From Orychophragmus violaceus (Eukaryota; Streptophyta; Magnoliopsida; Brassicales; Brassicaceae), in the NCBI GenBank assembly GCA_030180135.1, contig CM058230.1, positions 22,776,067-22,840,066 on the forward strand: a stretch of 64,000 nt of DNA, in the 5' to 3' direction. Positions within the stretch are counted from its first letter, which is position 1. Each line of letters starts with the position of its first letter. A model generated the notes under the pieces. The model saw nothing but the letters and a program-made list of their open reading frames with translations. It was not told where the DNA came from and searched no databases. Both the position numbers and the translations under genes were made by a program. Positions 11,371 through 21,447 of the stretch are shown here, one piece after another.

Positions 11371-12011
11371 TGTTGGGATAGTGTCCTGAAATCACACTTG
11401 TACTCACTCCTGTGATAGTTGATTGTCGAGATCAGACATTCGTATAATACTGGGCGGTTGCAATGTTTTGCTAGAAGCCTCTTGCAATCTGTAAGTTGTA
11501 TACTTACTGCCAGTATTATATGATCCTATAGGGTCACACACCAAAGCAAACTGGAAGCTACGACATGGGAATGATCATTATGGTAATGATCATATTAATG
11601 TGTATTGAATACACATTATAATCGATATAATGGTGTTGTGTCGATCGACACAGCTTGTGTGTCGGTCGACACAGTTCGGAATTTCCGAAACAGCTTTTCA
11701 GGTTGGGACTTAATTAAGTCTGGCCCGTTAAGCATGTTTAGGTCGAATAAAACTCGAGAGTTTCGACCTAAACAGTAAGCCGTCCACTTTTCTTGACAGA
11801 AACAGTAGACACACCAGAGAGATTCGATTCCCGTTGATCCGGCACTAGCATCCCGTTTCCAGCGAGCGAGCGTGCGTGTCTGGTAGAGGCAAGGCATCTG
11901 CGTTGTTCCACTGATCTCGTTCACCATTCTCATTCCGCTGCCAGTTCAAAGGTAAGAACGAGGTTGGTTTTCATTCAATATATCAAACCCTAGATCCTAG
12001 GGGATCCAACA
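11371..12011 (+). repeat. 3' LTR of the nested copia element
   Basis: 641 bp, 12 differences from the 5' LTR by eye. The dyad pair is retained unchanged at about 11637-11673 (centres 11644.5/11665.5). Confidence 0.95.
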
Positions 12012-12016
12012 GTTGA

Positions 12017-12342
12017 GTGGTCAGATGCTAATAGAGTAAGAGTCTATGTGTTCTTTGATCGATACCCCATAGGTGAGACCGCACTTAATAGCTTATAGAA
12101 GTCAGTATGGTGAATTTGGATGCCCAAAATGTGGTTGTGGAGTTTACTCAGGATAGTTGCTAAGTGTGGGGGAATTATATGTTGGTCTTGATGTCTGCAG
12201 GTTCATTTTCATGTGGCTTACTAAGGGGAATCTGAGTGTGGTGCTCCTACGATGAAACGAGTTTCTGAAGTTTTCAAACTTCTTCTCCTGATCTTGGTTT
12301 TTTGTTTGCTTGAGGGCAAGCAAAAGCTAAGTGTGGAGGAGT
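12017..12342 (+). other. Athila-type tail, distal part, with polypurine tract
   Basis: Continuation of the Athila-type element after the copia TSD. It contains aagtgtgggggaatt near 12163 and aagtgtggaggag (about 12329-12341), the latter directly before the 3' LTR and therefore the likely polypurine tract. Confidence 0.75.
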
Positions 12343-13504
12343 TGATATATCATGGTTTTTAAGACTTTCAACCATGGTATATGTCTTTGCTATTGAGATT
12401 TTTAGAGTCTTTTGGAGTCCTATTATGTGTATTTACAGGTCTAAGTATGTTTGGAGTGGATTTGGACATTATGGCGCATTCTAGAGCTATTTGGAGCATT
12501 TGCCCGAGAAGAAGAGTTCACTATCGACATCAGACTATTGTGTCGATCCACACAATATGTGCATCGATCGACACACACGCGAGTCAGACTTTTCTGCGGT
12601 TTAATGAAGAGTTGTAGAAATTGCACTTTGGCCCAGAAGTTTCTCATAATTACAAAAAAACCCAGCCGTGATTACATCATTATATTTGGGTTTTTAAGCA
12701 CTTGTTTAGGCTACGCATTATTTTACTTTGAGAGAGTTAGGGGCTTATCTTGTACTCGAGAGAGAAGAGATTTCGAACCCCAGTTTCTTATTTTATTTTA
12801 TGCTATTTGGTTTTCTATTCATTATGATATATGTTTCATTGATCATGTCTGAGTAGTTTACCAGTTAGGTTTAGGGATTCTGAAAAGGGATTTCATGGAA
12901 TTATAGGTTGATCAATCTGTAGGGATTCATACTTTCTAGTTCTTCATCTAGGGTTGTTCTTAATGCTTGATCTGAATTGGCCACACTTAGATTATTGATA
13001 TTAGGTTGATTTCTGCAACGACATTTGATTAATTAACTAGAAAGCACTTAGATGAGCAATTTGACTATTCGCAAAGAAATTTGGCTTAGGAGAATTGTGA
13101 ACGAAAGAACCTGAGATTAATGTTTGTTTAGAACTCTAGGATTCGCAACGAAAGTTGGCTTGCTAGGTTGTTAGATATAGATAATATTCGCAACGAAAGT
13201 TGGTCTGTTATAATTATGTGATTCTAGTTCTAGAACAGTTCTTAATTAGATCTCGCTTGATTGATTAGCCTATGTTCCTGATTTCCTGAGAACTCCCTTG
13301 ACCTGACGCTTTACCTTCTTGCTTACAACCGTTTACTTTACTTTTTGCTCTAATTCACTGCTTTCTGATTTGCATCGCCTAGCTTAACCTGAATTTCTAT
13401 AATCTATCGTAAGAGTCTTGAGTCTCTGTGTTTCGACCCCTACTAGCTACAATTGTCCTGTGCACTTGCAGTTTACATTAGGGAATTAAACTCTGAGCAT
13501 ATCA
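12343..13504 (+). repeat. 3' LTR of the Athila-type element
   Basis: Matches 865-2027 with roughly 4% differences plus short indels by eye. It carries the dyad triplet at 12523-12575. Confidence 0.9.
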
Positions 13505-14241
13505 ATAGAATCGTTTATGACATCGACGCTGACATCGTCGATGTCACATAGTCTAGACTTCACTCCAGCATCCATGTCGCCGACATCGTCGATGATACAT
13601 AGAGTTCAAAATTCACTTTAGCATTCATGTCTCCAACATCGTCGGTGACACATATATTCAAGACTTCACTTCAGCCTCCTTAATACCTTCATCTTAGCTT
13701 TTTCTAAGTGATTGATGCATCTTGGGCTCTTGTGATCAACACCATAGCTTCTATCTTTGGAGTGAGGCTCGGCTTTGTCTTCATGACTTCAGCCTCTCCT
13801 CCTTCACATAGCTTCATCTTTGGAGTGAGGCTCGGCTTTGTCTTCATGACTTCAGCCTCTCCTCCTTCATTTCATCATACTCGCTAATAGATACAAAGCG
13901 AGAACCCATCTTTAGTTGTATCTTAATATCTTTAGTACTTTTTTTTTTGAACTGAGGTTGTATCTTTAGTACAAACAGAGAAACATGATGTTTGACCATA
14001 GTGGATATATCTCTTATGTACGTGTATATCTCTGCTATTCTTTTTATTTTATTTTGTCTTTTTACCGCCAATTGATGGTTGTATCTTTTTTACCGATATA
14101 TTCATGTTTCTGATGACTTTGTGAATCTTAAGTTTAGAAAGCGTTGTTAGTGTCAGACTATTAATGTTAAACTGTTAGTGTTAACAAGTAATTGACTTGT
14201 TTTGATGAGGCTCTAACGGTTTAGCTTTTTACTTTTGGCAG
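13505..14241. other. Degenerate tandem repeats left of the hAT gene
   Basis: About 13520-13670 contains three diverged copies of a unit built on gacatcgtcg(a/g)tgacaca. At 13743-13869 a 63-64 bp unit (ctttggagtgaggctcggc...) is directly repeated twice. No gene is recognised; a hAT left terminus was looked for and not found. Confidence 0.5.
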
Positions 14242-17081
14242 ATGTTTCTGGTTTCTTCTCAAGATAACAACGACGAAGGAAATAATGATGAAGAGACTAA
14301 CACAAAAGACGCTGAAAAACCTTCTGTTGGAATGAAACAGGCTCAAAGTCAGAGACCAACTGTTCAGCCTCCTAAATAGAATAAAAAGAGGAAACAAATT
14401 CCTAAAAGGGCAGTTGTGTGGTCTCATTTCACTACGAATGAGTCTGCTCCGTCAAAGGCAGTATGCAATTATTGCGGAGCAGAGATTGGTTGTGACTCAA
14501 AGTCTAACGGGACAAGCGCAATGATTGCTCACAATCCCAGATGCATGATGTTCCATGTGTTTACACAGGCTGGTACTCAACATGTGATGACTAATTATTC
14601 TAAAGGAGGTGTAGTTATGAACTTGAGGTATGACAAGGACTTGTTTCGAAGATCGGTCAATGAGATAATTGTGATTAATGAGCTGCCTTTTTCATTTGTG
14701 GAATCAGTGGGATTTAGGCGATTCTGTCATAATGTCATCCCCTTGTACACAGTTCACTGCAGGAAGACAACCACTAAGGATATCCACGGACTGTTTATGC
14801 AAGAGAAACTTATGTTGAAGAATTTGTTTGGTCATGAAAAGAAGAGTGTCACTCACCACTGATATATGGGTACCTCCTACGACATCGTTGAGCTACATGG
14901 TTGTTACAACGCATTGGATTAATGCTAACTGGGAGTTGTAGAAAAGGATAATATTCTTTAAACCAGTCACTGATCACAAAGGTAAAACCATTGGAGCTCC
15001 CTTAGTTAGTTGTGTAGAAGAATGGGGAATAGAGAAAGTATTCACAGTGACTTGTGACAATGCCAAGGCTAATGACAAGGGTCTACGGTTATTCACACAG
15101 GCTTTGTGGTTGAAGGGAGCTAATGCTTTGGTTAGAGATGGTTCATTGCTACATATGTGTTGTTGTGCCCATTTTCTGAACTTGATAGTGAGGGAAGGTT
15201 TGGAGCATGTGAATGAGAGTGTTGTGGGTATAAGGAATGCGGTTAAGTACGTGAGATCATCCTTTGATAGAGAAAGTATTCACACTGACTTGTGACAATG
15301 CCAAGGCTAATGACAAGGGTCTACGGTTATTCACACTGGCTTTGAGGTTGAAGGGAGCTAATGCTTTGGTTAGAGATGGTTCATTGCTACATATGCGTTG
15401 TTGTGCCCATTTTCTGAACTTTATAGTGAGGGAAGGTTTGGAGCATGTGAATGAGAGTGTTGTGGGTATAAGGAATGCAGTTAAGTACGTGAGATCATCC
15501 TTTAATAGAGTTAAATCTTTTGCAATGCGTTCTGAGGCAAGAAATATTAATAGAGGAAGTTTGCCAATGGTTTGCAAGACCCGTTGGAACTCTACCTATC
15601 TCATGTTAACGTCTGCCATTAAGCTAAGAGGAACATTTCAGAAGATGTTAGAGAAAGACAAACTCTATATTGATTACTTCCTTCAAAAAAAAGAGAATGG
15701 AGAGAAACGGGTAGGACCGCATGTTGATTCTAACTGGGATGAAGTTTCAAGGTTAGCAAAGTTTCTGAAACTATTCTTCAATTGCACCTTAGCGTTTTCA
15801 GCTTCTCAAAAGGTTACTTCATCATTGTGTTAGCATGAGATAGTGATAATCGAAAAGAGACTCATAACACTAAGTCTCAATGCTGATGTAAAACTAAAGG
15901 ATCAAGCAATGAGCATGAGAGCCAAGTTTAATAAATATTGGGATGAACTCATAAATATGAATCCCCTAGTGATTATAGCTAGTATGTTTGATCCAAGAAA
16001 CAAATTGGAATTTGCTACATTGTGTTTCGAGAAGTTGTACGGTAAAGGTAGTTTGGAGTATGATGAGCTGAAGAATGGGGTTTTGAAAGTATTGTGAGAG
16101 ATATATGATGAGTATGTGTCGTTGTTGAAGCCGTCTAATTCCCACTGCGATAGCTCCCGAAGCAGAAGTCCGATATTATCTAGAGGTGAGATGTTTAACT
16201 TATCTGATGAAGAAATAGATGAAAGGATGGATATATACTCTGAGATGGACGATAAGGGAACTGCAAATGAAATGGGAACCAAGCTGGATATGTATATGTT
16301 AGAGCCTCGTGTTCCACGAGAAAAAAAACAATTTAAGACTAGAATATGATGTCTTGGGATGGTGGAGACGCAATAGTGCTAGGTATCATATCTTATCGGA
16401 GATTGCTAAAGATGTTCTTGCGGTTCAAATGAGTTCTATTGCTTCGGAATCTGCGTTTAGCACCAGTGGTCGAGTCTTAGATCCCTATCGAAGCTGTCTC
16501 ACACCTTCTATGGTCGAGACTCTCATTTGCCATTAACAATGGCTGCGAATGTCGATCAAAGCGGAACCAAAGCTGCATAACCTGGATCAAATGATTGAAG
16601 AAAACGAATTTCATGACTTATTTGGTATGTTGCTCTTCTAAGTCTTTGTCATTTACATGTGTTTAAATGATTGTGGTGTGTTTTTTTCTTTAAATGTCTT
16701 GAACCAAAGTCTGTCTTAGGGATTATACAATTTCGATTAAAAGTTTGAAAATAGGATCATGATAGACAAAGTAATAGTTAAGTAATATGATTGAACAGCA
16801 GCCTGACTTTCTAAATGATAGTTTTCTACATATTGCTACACTGTCCTGATTTTTTCTATATATATTTTTTATATTTCTTTGACTTAAGGCAGCATGTTTT
16901 CCTTAGTGTTTGGACTTAAAGCAACATCTATATGTTTTTGTTTAACGTGGTCTTTCTACGGTTTAGTACTCATACTTGCTTCTTGTTATTTTCTTACGTG
17001 GTCTTTCTATAGTTGACTACTCATACTTGCTTCATTTTTCTAACATTGTTTTTGGTTGTAGAGCCTTGGAGTCAAGTTTAA
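14242..17081 (+). pseudogene. hAT-family transposase pseudogene
   Basis: Reading from ATG 14242 there is a charged N-terminus (in-frame TAG at 14377-14379) and a BED-type zinc finger (WSHFTTNE, CNYCGAEI, H-PRC). The hAT core follows across several frames (LTTDIWVPPTT, VTCDNAKANDKGL, CCAHFLNLIVREGL, CKTRWNSTYLML, DPRNKLEF), then the C-terminal dimerisation motif (DVLGWWRRNSARYHILSEIAKDVLAVQ..., ASESAFSTSGRVLDPYRS). A plausible last intron (16625-17061, gtatgt...tag) leads to a six-codon final exon ending at 17081. A 238-bp tandem duplication (15031-15268/15269-15506) and at least four stops or frameshifts make it non-functional. It most resembles plant zinc-finger-BED hAT transposases. Confidence 0.87.
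15031..15506 (+). repeat. 238-bp tandem duplication inside the hAT gene
   Basis: Copies 15031-15268 and 15269-15506 differ at only a handful of bases. The junction shares the word tagag. As 238 is not a multiple of three, the duplication alone breaks the frame. Confidence 0.92.
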
Positions 17082-17754
17082 GGTGATCATTGAATCTAAA
17101 ACAGGACAAGAAGACATGAGAAATCATCATTTTTGGTTTTGTATTATATGGCTTAGAACTTGTAAGTTGGAATGGAAGTATTCAAGTATGGTTCTCTTCT
17201 TGTTGTGTTGATGCTTGAAAACTCTAAAACAGAGAATTAATCACTTTTTGATCTCTGTTTTTTAACTTTGATGCATTCAACAAACAACTTTTGTTTGCTT
17301 TTGTAATGAAAGATGATATAACCTCTATCAATATTCTATATTAATTTCTTCTATTGATAAATACTCTATAACCATTATTCATACTCTATTTTATTTCAAT
17401 GCTTTCAACAAAATAACTGAAATTACACTATTTTATCTGAAAAATCGAACTAACCAAAAAATAACCGAACTAACCGAAAATAACCGAAAAATAATCGAAC
17501 TAACTGCAAAATAACTGAACTAACCAAAATAACCGAACTAACCGAACAACCGAAATTAAACAAATTTAAACGGAACAAAACCCAGTTTTCATTTATTTCG
17601 GTTTTTACTCGGCAAAAAAAACCAAATAAACCGTTAACCGAACCGAACAGTTTCTAAATTCGGTTAGTTACGGCAGTATTTTGAAAAACCGAAAAAACCG
17701 AAGAACTGAGTAACTGAACCGTAACTGAATCGAAGAACCGAAGTCTCCCGCCTA
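17082..17754 (+). mobile_element. 3' flank and probable right terminus of the hAT element
   Basis: After the gene comes AT-rich sequence, then from about 17440 a dense run of aaccgaa/cggtt words, the subterminal repeats typical of one hAT group, ending in ccgaagtctcccgccta at 17754. Read inward this end is TAGGCGGGAGACTTCGG, which resembles the terminus of the hAT at 18187. The matching left end was not found, so the element is treated as truncated. Confidence 0.5.
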
Positions 17755-18178
17755 AATTATTAACATTTGTTAGTAAAAATTTGAGTGAGTATAAAAGGTA
17801 CCATCGAAACCATTTTCAAAAATGACCTCGAGAAAAGTAAAAACAGTTACCGTAGGGTATAAACCGCATCCAACGTTTAGAGCGTCGAATTTACAACGAC
17901 CGAAAACAAAGTCAGAGCATCAAATATAAAGAAAAAACTGATCTCTTCAAATCAATCCCACGCTCAGTGGGACCTATACTTCCAATCAAACTCAGATTAC
18001 GTGTAACTTTCTGATAGAATTTTCCCTTTTCCGATGTAGAAAATTGTAGCCGTTCAATTACGGTCAAACAAACGATCTTAGATTCGACGGCGGGTCTAAT
18101 CAGTTTCCATCTATGACCGAGGATTTGTTTACACCGGTTAACGTAGAAAAAGTTTCGATATTTGTGTGTTTCATCGTT
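17755..18178. other. Gene-free spacer
   Basis: No ORF, repeat or terminal structure that I can support. Confidence 0.4.
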
Positions 18179-18186
18179 GTTACAAG

Positions 18187-19019
18187 TAGGCCTGGGACAG
18201 ATTCGGTTCGACCGGATATGCAATATGATTATTCGGATCCGGATCCGCTTATTTCGGATATCCGGTTTTTGGATATCCGTAATAATACCGGATATCCACG
18301 GATATCCGGATCCGATATGGAATTTAACTAAATCTTTTAGAATTTACATTTTTCACACAAAAATATAATAGCAAAAGATCATTGTGAAAGAGATAAAAAG
18401 AAATAGCTTAACTAACAAAAGATCAAGTAACATAAGATAAAAAAGCAAAAGAGATTGTATCTTCAAGTTCATGTCTATTTTCTGCATTACGACTGTTTAT
18501 ATGACTGAAAAAATTTTTATATAACTAAATTAATACATGTCAACTTCTGTATTAATTGCATATGTGTTTATATAACTGGAAAAAAAACAGCTAAAATTAT
18601 GGTTGGATTTTCTACCCATCAAAAATTTCAAGCTTAACAAACAATATACAATCAGTTTAAGGAAAATGACATGATCGCAACTAGTGTTAACTTTCAAAAT
18701 GATTACACGCAGTAAGCACTCATTTGTACATATCCATTACCATTATGGACATATGATTCCACATTTCCATAATTTATGGTTAATACAAATAAATTTAGGA
18801 TGTTTACTATAACATATATAATAATAAAAATATTATAATATAATATAAACGGATATCGGATCCGGTTCTGAAATTTTCTATTATCCGGATCTGGATCCGG
18901 TTCTGACGGATCCATGATTTTACTATCCGGATCCGACACTCCGGATATCCGTTTTTTCGGAGCGGATCCGGAGCGGATACCAAATCGGATCTGGATCCCG
19001 GATAATAATCTCAGCCCTA
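18187..19019. mobile_element. Non-autonomous hAT element with GGATATCC/GGATCC subterminal palindromes
   Basis: 833 bp bounded by TAGGCCTGGGAC and ...CAGCCCTA and flanked by a perfect 8-bp TSD GTTACAAG (18179-18186, 19020-19027), diagnostic of hAT. Both ends are packed with ggatatcc and ggatccgg palindromes (about 18230-18325 and 18850-19000), likely transposase binding sites. The centre is AT-rich with no coding capacity. Confidence 0.9.
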
Positions 19020-19195
19020 GTTACAAGACCAATAAAAGAAGATATTTCATACACACACATTTTTTGTCAACTCTCATACATACATAAATACGTAAGGCTT
19101 TATATATGCCGCGTCCTAGTGTAAACGGTTTTGAAAGTATTCTTTTATGAAGAATTTTTTTATGACTCAGGATGATCCTATACGGCTAGGCTTAT

Positions 19196-20031
19196 AGAAG
19201 GATTGAGACTTTTTTTTTTTTTTTTGTCAACAAATTTTCATTCATGGGCCACGATTAATAAAACAAACGGGCCAAGGCCCAGTACAAATGTGGCAAAAAC
19301 AGTCGAAAATGGATAAGAGTAACACGTGGTTGGATCGCCACGCGTCGCAACCGAAACGAAGCCGGCATGCACCATTCACGCCGTTCGGAAGAAGAACCGC
19401 CAGAGAAGCTCACCGCGTCGAGGATAACAGGGTAAGGCTCACCGGACCACCACACTGCTACTGACTGACGCCGATTGCCGATCTAAACTGCCCGAAACAC
19501 CATCCGAACCTGCAACCAAAGAGAAGCGATAAAGATTTTCTACCAAGGACCGCCGGAGCAAAGGAGACGCCGCCGTCGTTAGGTACAAAGCCTAACAGAA
19601 GCCACAAAAAGCTTTCCTCAAGCTGTGGCACAGCCACGATATTAATCCCGACCACCAGAGGTACAGAGCAGAGCACCGCAAGACAAACCGGAGGGGATGG
19701 CGCAAGAAAAGAGAAAGGGAGTAAGATCGAGAGAACCGCTACAAGCGGGAAGCCGGGATAACCCGGAGGAGTCCGATACATCGGAAGAGACAGCAGCCAT
19801 AGAAGGAAATCCGAGTTTATTAAGAGCGAGGCAAAGGACAAACCTCGATCAGAACAAAAGAAAGAACCGACAAGAAGCCTCACGGCGAGGCGATTTACAG
19901 CAAAAACACGAAGTCCGGCGCACCAGAAATCGCTCCGATCATCGCTCTCTCTCTCTGAAGGATACGGGAGAGAGAAGAGAGAGAGTAAAGTTTGTGTTCT
20001 TCTACATATCTCTAGCAGAAGGATTGAGACT
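19196..20031 (-). mobile_element. Sadhu-like non-autonomous poly(A) retroposon (19211-20016) with its 15-bp TSD
   Basis: A perfect 15-bp direct repeat (agaaggattgagact) at 19196-19210 and 20017-20031 flanks 806 bp starting with a T-run (19209-19225), i.e. a 3' poly(A) on the minus strand. The body is GC-richer than its surroundings and has no RT motif. Size, poly(A) tail, long TSD and lack of coding sequence fit the Sadhu retroposons of Arabidopsis; a 5'-truncated LINE is the alternative. A 215-residue ORF on the minus strand starts outside the element (20105) and is not believed to be a gene. Confidence 0.75.
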
Positions 20032-20926
20032 AAATATCTGGGAAAGATACAACTTATAATAAATCCATATTCCAGGGGAAAAAAAATAATAAATCCATAT
20101 TCCAATAATCAAATGAACCGAAAATAAAAAATTTATATTCGTGTTAATGTCCAAGAAGAATGTATACTATTCTCGTGCATAATATGGATCCAACTTGAAG
20201 CGACAATCTATAAAACATATCATGCAAATAAAACGTTAAACTATACTGAATTTGTTTCTTAATGCAACAATAAATATCTTAATTTGTGTTTTAAAACAAA
20301 TTTATTGCACAATCAAAATATTGCCGGGATCATATTGAGAAATTTTGATTTAATATATGAGTTATTGTTGACAAAAAAAAACACATTGCCAAGAACGATA
20401 TAAGTTTAAATAGTTGAAGCAAAATAAAAATAAAAACAAGAAATCATTATTTTAGTTCTCAAAAAATTTAGAGTAGAACTATGCTATGTTGGTTTACCAA
20501 ATATGTGCTAGCATGGTAATAATAGAAGAAGTTAGTTTATTTGTGTCATGGGTTTAAAGCTTTTTTGTATGAAGTGGCATTTTTTAAATTGAAAGATCTA
20601 AATGTTAATTTCTGATTTGTGAAAAACTATCGGCCTTTGAAACTTCCACGGTATTAAAAAAGCTATGCTGGAAAATTGTCATAGTTATTGTTTAAACTAT
20701 TAGTTTGATAACTGTATTTTCCTTCTAGAAACAACAACAAAATCAAAGAAAATAAAAGAGTGTTTGAGATTCAAGAAAACTCAAACTAAAAATAAAAGAG
20801 GTATGGTGTGACAATTTCACCACATTTAACTGTAGGCAGTGTTTCAGTGGTTGAGGTCCTTGAGGACTAGGAAACCCTCAAACCAAAATCAAAGTCGAAA
20901 TTTCGCGTTTATATTTTAGGGTTTTA
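20032..20926. other. AT-rich spacer
   Basis: Holds a short direct repeat (aataaatccatattcca at about 20057 and 20090). A possible A-box-like word (cagtggttgagg, near 20847) lies close to the Helitron end. No gene is seen. Confidence 0.4.
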
Positions 20927-21447
20927 TTAGATTTTGACCCGCGCTAAAAAAGCGCATATATATATATATTTTTTTAAAAAAAATTGAACCAATCTATTTG
21001 ATTTTAATAAGTTTTTTTGTTTGAAAATAATTTTACAATATGTTTTTAATAAAATAGTCATGATAAAATTATGAGATACAAGTATAATTTATATTGTATT
21101 GATTTAAAATATTTTATAAAATATCACATGATCATATATCAAATTTATTTACGTTTTTAACATTTTAATAATTCAATTTATAATTTTATATAAATATATT
21201 ACATATTATGAAAGTCAAAACATGATAATCTATACTTTAACCCATCTTATAGTAGTGTAAGTATTTTAAAAATTTGATTTAAAAAAATTTAAAAAACATC
21301 AACCGTAATCTAACTCATCATATATTAGAATAATATAAATATTGAATAACTTTAGTATTTTATCCGATTAGGAATATAACAATTGCAATTGGTTAATAAA
21401 TCTTTTTAATTCGTCTTCCAATAGATAAATGTTTTTAATAGTATAGA
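20927..21447 (-). mobile_element. Short non-autonomous Helitron
   Basis: On the minus strand it starts TCTATACTATTAAAAA at 21447 and ends with a GC hairpin (GCGC-TTTTTTA-GCGC), then gggtcaaaat and CTAA at 20927. The flanks are A on the 5' side and T on the 3' side, as required for Helitron insertion between A and T. At 521 bp it has no Rep/Hel coding sequence. Confidence 0.75.

Larger units (their letters stand above)
5852..12011 (+). mobile_element. Ty1/copia LTR retrotransposon nested in the Athila-type tail
   Basis: Two 641-bp LTRs (5852-6492, 11371-12011), initiator-Met primer site at 6494, polypurine tract agtgggagat just before 11371, and a perfect 5-bp TSD GTTGA (5847-5851 and 12012-12016). 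Domain order is gag, remnant integrase, RT, RNase H, as in Ty1/copia. It is defective: gag C-terminus, protease and N-terminal integrase are missing, and several stops and frameshifts remain. The LTRs differ at 12 of 641 positions by eye, so it is younger than its host element. Confidence 0.95.
865..13504 (+). mobile_element. Non-autonomous Athila-type Ty3/gypsy LTR retrotransposon, split by a nested copia element
   Basis: Two LTRs of about 1163 bp (865-2027, 12343-13504) bound an element with a TGGC-type primer site, a gag-protease region and a long non-coding tail. The family is inferred from the primer site (ccgttgccgggg, complementary to a tRNA-Asp 3' end in Athila elements), the Athila-like gag and protease, and the aagtgtggggg motifs in the tail. 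No reverse transcriptase, RNase H or integrase is found between protease (ends 4840) and the 3' LTR, so the element would depend on a partner. Without the nested copia and its second TSD copy it is about 6.5 kb. The flanks atata and ataga could be a 5-bp TSD with one mismatch. LTR divergence by eye is roughly 4%, making this the oldest datable insertion here. Confidence 0.88.

Noticed and set aside
19458..20105. 215-residue ORF on the minus strand over the Sadhu-like retroposon
   Set aside because: It starts outside the element's target duplication, has no recognised motif and its composition follows the GC content of the retroposon.
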